Assembly (NCBI GenBank): GCA_947258905.1
Contig: CAMYKF010000688.1
Coordinates: forward strand, 1-9,376
From: an uncultured Pirellulaceae bacterium
GTDB lineage: Bacteria > Planctomycetota > Planctomycetia > Pirellulales > Pirellulaceae
Reading direction: 5' to 3'
DNA length: 9,376 nucleotides
A program made the position numbers and the translations under genes. Each line of letters opens with the position of its first letter. The stretch's first letter is position 1. The notes under the pieces are model-generated. The model made no database searches. It was given only the letters and a program-made list of their open reading frames with translations, and was not told the DNA's origin. Positions 6,382 to 9,376 of this stretch are shown piece after piece.

Positions 6382-6834
6382 ATGAATTCTGACGAGCATC
6401 AGCCGTATAACCAGCGTCGAACGTTCCGCTGGTTCACGATCATCCTGGTGGCGGCTGTGGTGATGGGCACGCCCATTGCATGGGCCGTGCTGTCATTTAC
6501 GACCGAACCCCGCGCGGCCGGCCGCGAATTTGTCGATGCACTTCGCGAAGGTGACTTCGACAAGGCCTTTACCATGTGTAGCGACGAGTTGCAGCAGCAT
6601 CTGGGCGACGCCGCGGAACTCGCCCGTCGCACAAAGCAGTCGGCACTGCCCGAATCATGGTGGTGGACGTCCAGCAGACGTCAAGGAAATGAAGCCCGGT
6701 TGAGCAGTAGTGCAAAGACGTGGTGGAGTCGTTTCGGGCTGTCCGTCACCCTGGTCAGGCAAGGCGACGAGTGGCGCGTGGTCCGCATGGCATCGGGAAT
6801 CGGGGGTGTGCGGATGGAACTGGCCCCTCGATGA
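6382..6834 (+). CDS. Membrane-anchored protein of unknown function, probable NTF2-like domain
   Basis: 150 aa. A short charged N-terminus (1-17) precedes one membrane segment at about 18-39, giving N-in, C-out topology. The outer part begins AAGREFVDALREGDFDKAF, the first helix typical of NTF2-like or DUF4878-type domains, in which a helix caps a curved sheet that may bind a small ligand or serve as an assembly domain. A WWW cluster at about 93-95 is notable. The C-terminus (VTLVRQGDEWRVVRM) fits the last strands of that fold. AAGG at 6373-6376 supports the start. The gap to the preceding gene is 45 bases. No specific function can be assigned. Confidence 0.7.
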   Translation: MNSDEHQPYNQRRTFRWFTIILVAAVVMGTPIAWAVLSFTTEPRAAGREFVDALREGDFDKAFTMCSDELQQHLGDAAELARRTKQSALPESWWWTSSRRQGNEARLSSSAKTWWSRFGLSVTLVRQGDEWRVVRMASGIGGVRMELAPR

Positions 6835-6920
6835 GAATCGGGCAATTGGTTGAAACCCGCCACGTCAAACTGCTGTATCACCGGTGTATCGCCTGCGAAT
6901 CGATTTGCGGAACAACAACG

Positions 6921-9101
6921 ATGAAATCTATCGCCATCATTTATCAGATTCTCATCCCGGTCATTTGCCTGACGGCCTTCCCGCTGCAGGCATTGCACGG
7001 TCAGGTGCCCCGCATGACCGAAGCGGAACTGGAGCGCGCCCGCGAGATGGCCGAATCCGTCACGATCTACCGTGATACCTGGGGCGTCGCTCACGTATTT
7101 GGGCCAACCGATGCCAGCGCGGTTTTCGGTTTTACCTACGCGCGGGCCGAAGACGAGTTTCTGCAAATGCAACGTTACCTGCTATCAGGGATGGCTCGGC
7201 TGTCTGAACTGGAGGGTCCCGCGGCGTTTCTTTCTGATCGGGCCATGAAGCTGTTCGAGGTGGAAAAATATGCTCGGGCCGAATTCGAGCAAGCCGACCG
7301 CTCCTTTCAGGAAATTCTGGTTGCGTACGCCGATGCATTGAACTTCTACGTTCTAAATCATCCCGACATTGAGTCGGTAGTCATCGAGCGGTTTGAAGCG
7401 TGGCAACTGTTGGCGGCTGAGCGCGGCATGAACATTACCTATCTGACGCTCAGTCCCGAATACGCAACTCTGTCCGGTGCCGCTCGTGCCCGGCCCGCGA
7501 CACCTGCCACATCCGATGAAGAAAAAAAGGAAGAAGCCCCGGTGCGCGATGGATCCAATATGTGGGCCATCGCTCCGCATCGTAGTGCCACCGGCAATGC
7601 CATGCTGTTTATCAATCCGCACATTCCGCTGAATCAGGTTTACGAAGGACACCTGCACAGCGAACAGGGCCTGAATGTATCGGGCGGTTTTGCCTACGGC
7701 TCATTTCTGTTTCCGTTTGCCGGCCACAACGACCACGTAGCATGGAGCCTGACGGTTAACTTTCCGGACATTATCGATGTCTACGTGGAGAAGTTCGATC
7801 ACCCGGAGGACAAACTCAAGTACCGATACGATGGTGGTTGGCGAGAGGCCGAAAGCTGGAAGGAGACAATTCGTATTCGCAATGGCGACAAGCTGATTGA
7901 TCGGGAGATCGAATGCGTCAAGACACACCACGGTCCGGTCTTCATTCGCAGTGGCGACAGCGGCTACGCGATATCGGTAGCCAGGATCCGCGAGGGTGGA
8001 TTGCCGTTTCAGTTCTACGAAATGTCCCGCGCCACAAACCTGCAGGAGTTCCAGGCAGCCGTGGGCCGTCGCTCCCTGGTATTTCACAACGTGATGTATG
8101 CCGATGTCCAGGGAAACATCTGGTACGTGTACAACTCCGCCACCCCGCGACGAGATCCCGATATTGACTGGACCAAACCAGTGAAAGGCCACATTGTGGA
8201 AACGGAATGGGAGGACTATCACCCGTTGGATGAGTTGCCGCAGGTGCTCAACCCGGACTGCGGGTGGATGCAAAATTGCAATTCATCCCCGTTCACGACC
8301 AGCGCCGACATGGCGAATCCCTCGCGAGAAGACTTTCCCACCTACATCGGTGCCGATGCCGACGACAATCGCGTACGCATTTCCAAACATATCCTGGCCG
8401 GCGATCACAAGTTTACATTCGACCAATGGACAGCCGCCGCGTGGGATACGACCGTCCTCGAAGCCGAACCGTGGATCGAGCGAATGACCAGTGCCTGCCG
8501 CGAGGACTCGACGGCTGATGCCGAAGCGGTCGCCCAGGCACGGCCGCTGCTGGAGAAATTGCAGGTATGGGATGGCAAGTGTCGTGTCGATTCCGTCGCG
8601 GCGACTCTGTTTCATCTGTGGTACGAAAAGGTGCGTGCCCGGCTGGGCAGCATCGATGATGGGGAAATTGTCGATGCACTGGTCGAGGTCAGGGAGGAAC
8701 TGATCAACGACTTCGATCGCTGGGAGATTCCCTACGGCGAAGTGTTTCGACATCAACGTCCCGATGCCAACGGCGTGTGGCCCGGCGATGACGCTGACAG
8801 TTTGCCGATCGCTGCCGGTGACCCGCGAGCCGGCATGGTTGCCTGCTATCTGTCACGCCGCGTCGGAGGATCGAAACGCCGTTACGGTTATCACGGCCAC
8901 TCCTTTGTCAGTGTCGTTGAGCTGGATGCGGCCGGAGTCCGTGCCCGATCGGTCGTGCCGTATGGGCAAAGTCGTGACCCGGAATCGTCCCATTATCTGG
9001 ATCAGGCCGGGTTGTATGCAGCAGGAAAGTTCAAGCCCGCCTGGTTCACGCTGGAAGAAATCCAGGCCAATCTCGAACGCGTCTACCACCCCGGTGAATG
9101 A
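6921..9101 (+). CDS. Secreted penicillin-acylase family Ntn hydrolase
   Basis: 726 aa. The family cleaves amide bonds of acylated amines: beta-lactams, N-acyl-homoserine lactones, lipopeptides or N-acyl amino acids. The start at 6921 gives a signal peptide (Lys2, hydrophobic 4-20, cleavage near 24-28), so the enzyme is periplasmic or exported. The pro-form would self-cleave before Ser212 in RDGSNMWAIAP, the N-terminal nucleophile of the beta chain. A charged linker, SDEEKKEEAPVRDG, precedes it, the likely removed spacer. Later family marks are SLTVNFPDIIDVYVE, KTHHGPVF, LQVWDGKCRVDS and ESSHYLDQAGLY. An in-frame start at 6720 would overlap the upstream gene and bury the signal peptide. The gap from the preceding gene is 86 bases. 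Substrate cannot be told; position beside acyl genes is suggestive only. Confidence 0.92.
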   Translation: MKSIAIIYQILIPVICLTAFPLQALHGQVPRMTEAELERAREMAESVTIYRDTWGVAHVFGPTDASAVFGFTYARAEDEFLQMQRYLLSGMARLSELEGPAAFLSDRAMKLFEVEKYARAEFEQADRSFQEILVAYADALNFYVLNHPDIESVVIERFEAWQLLAAERGMNITYLTLSPEYATLSGAARARPATPATSDEEKKEEAPVRDGSNMWAIAPHRSATGNAMLFINPHIPLNQVYEGHLHSEQGLNVSGGFAYGSFLFPFAGHNDHVAWSLTVNFPDIIDVYVEKFDHPEDKLKYRYDGGWREAESWKETIRIRNGDKLIDREIECVKTHHGPVFIRSGDSGYAISVARIREGGLPFQFYEMSRATNLQEFQAAVGRRSLVFHNVMYADVQGNIWYVYNSATPRRDPDIDWTKPVKGHIVETEWEDYHPLDELPQVLNPDCGWMQNCNSSPFTTSADMANPSREDFPTYIGADADDNRVRISKHILAGDHKFTFDQWTAAAWDTTVLEAEPWIERMTSACREDSTADAEAVAQARPLLEKLQVWDGKCRVDSVAATLFHLWYEKVRARLGSIDDGEIVDALVEVREELINDFDRWEIPYGEVFRHQRPDANGVWPGDDADSLPIAAGDPRAGMVACYLSRRVGGSKRRYGYHGHSFVSVVELDAAGVRARSVVPYGQSRDPESSHYLDQAGLYAAGKFKPAWFTLEEIQANLERVYHPGE

Positions 9102-9111
9102 TCAAACACGG

Positions 9112-9150
9112 CGAACGAAGAATACGAGCACCAAGCGAGAGCGAGTGGTT
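9112..9150. repeat. Probable dispersed intergenic repeat (CGAGCACCAAGCGAGAGCGA type)
   Basis: Just after the acylase stop lies a block with the tandem hexamer AGCGAG twice (9134-9145) inside CGAGCACCAAGCGAGAGCGA. I recall blocks of this form scattered between genes in planctomycete genomes, where they produce spurious small ORFs. Only one copy is in the window, so repetitiveness cannot be shown here. Confidence 0.4.
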
Positions 9151-9248
9151 CCATGTACCACAAATGTTTGCCTGCGTTTGATGTTGGTGTAGGTCAGCCA
9201 ACTTTCATCACGAAGCCTAATGTTGTTTCAAAACCAGTTTCCTGCGGT

Positions 9249-9267
9249 AGCTCGGTCTCTCCGGGTT
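9249..9267 (+). repeat. Hairpin with G-T pairs in the right-hand intergenic region
   Basis: AGCTCGG (9249-9255) can pair with CCGGGTT (9261-9267) around TCTCT, seven pairs of which two are G-U in RNA. A T run follows loosely at 9278-9280. It may be part of the composite repeat downstream or a weak end signal for the acylase transcript. The remainder of 9151-9316 shows no gene. Confidence 0.35.
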
Positions 9268-9318
9268 CTTCGGGGAGTTTAGTGGCAAGTTTTCATTTGC
9301 TGGAATACCTCAGCCCCT

Positions 9319-9376
9319 GACCCTCCCCCCGGGAGGGTCGAAATCCCGATTCCATCGGGATGAGGGGAGGGTTGTT
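9319..9376. repeat. Composite inverted-repeat element at the window edge
   Basis: Two hairpins sit side by side: GACCCTCCC (9319-9327) with GGGAGGGTC (9331-9339), and ATCCCGAT (9343-9350) with ATCGGGAT (9354-9361). In addition CCCTCCCC (9321-9328) is complementary to GGGGAGGG (9364-9371), giving an alternative long stem that encloses the second hairpin and excludes the first. Ending in TTGTT, the folded form also looks like a terminator for the plus strand. It resembles GC-rich REP-like elements that I recall from planctomycetes. The element continues to, and perhaps past, the window end. Confidence 0.6.

Noticed and set aside
6850..6879. TTGAAA followed by TGTATC as a promoter for the acylase
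   Set aside because: The -10 match is only about 3 of 6 with an 18-base spacer, too weak to annotate, though an own promoter for the acylase cannot be excluded.
6720..6920. In-frame upstream extension of the acylase
   Set aside because: It would overlap the end of the preceding gene by about 115 bases and place the obvious signal peptide inside the protein.
9102..9376. CRISPR array or tRNA in the right-hand intergenic region
   Set aside because: No regularly spaced repeats and no cloverleaf with a T-loop consensus; the structures are single hairpins of differing sequence.

Overview
The window reads as a stretch of a planctomycete-like chromosome, probably Pirellulales-like. This is inference. 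It rests on a fatty-acid style gene set of unusual composition, weak or absent Shine-Dalgarno sites at several genes, and intergenic repeats at the right edge that resemble dispersed repeats I recall from that group. No taxonomic search could be run. Every clear gene is a chromosomal type. I see no transposase, integrase, tRNA, rRNA or CRISPR array.

Layout. (1) Bases 1-797, plus strand: the 3' end of a MacB/LolD-type ABC transporter ATPase, overlapping by ATGA a lipoprotein cyclophilin (peptidyl-prolyl isomerase). A strong hairpin-plus-T terminator follows at 833-865. (2) Bases 938-2701, minus strand: a complete phosphotransferase-system enzyme I with all catalytic residues, converging on that terminator. 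(3) Bases 2702-2956: a divergent intergenic region with a good sigma70-like promoter (TTGAGG-17-TATATT) pointing right and a leader of roughly 100 nt.

(4) Bases 2957-5952, plus strand: a compact acyl-chain-building module. It holds a FabZ-like hotdog dehydratase with His and Glu in place, an acyl carrier protein with a large insertion before its last helix, a second hotdog protein in which the catalytic His is Tyr, and a FabF-type ketosynthase with an intact Cys-His-His-Lys set but an altered acyl-pocket segment. No ketoreductase or enoyl reductase is encoded here, so the module would have to borrow them from the housekeeping pathway. This is the most interesting part of the window.

(5) Bases 5980-9101, plus strand: a small DUF2007-like protein with a C-terminal zinc ribbon, a single-pass membrane protein with a probable NTF2-like outer domain, and a secreted penicillin-acylase-family Ntn hydrolase. 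These could be co-transcribed with the acyl module, but a functional link is unproven. (6) Bases 9102-9376: no gene; a repeat-like intergenic region with several hairpins running off the window edge.
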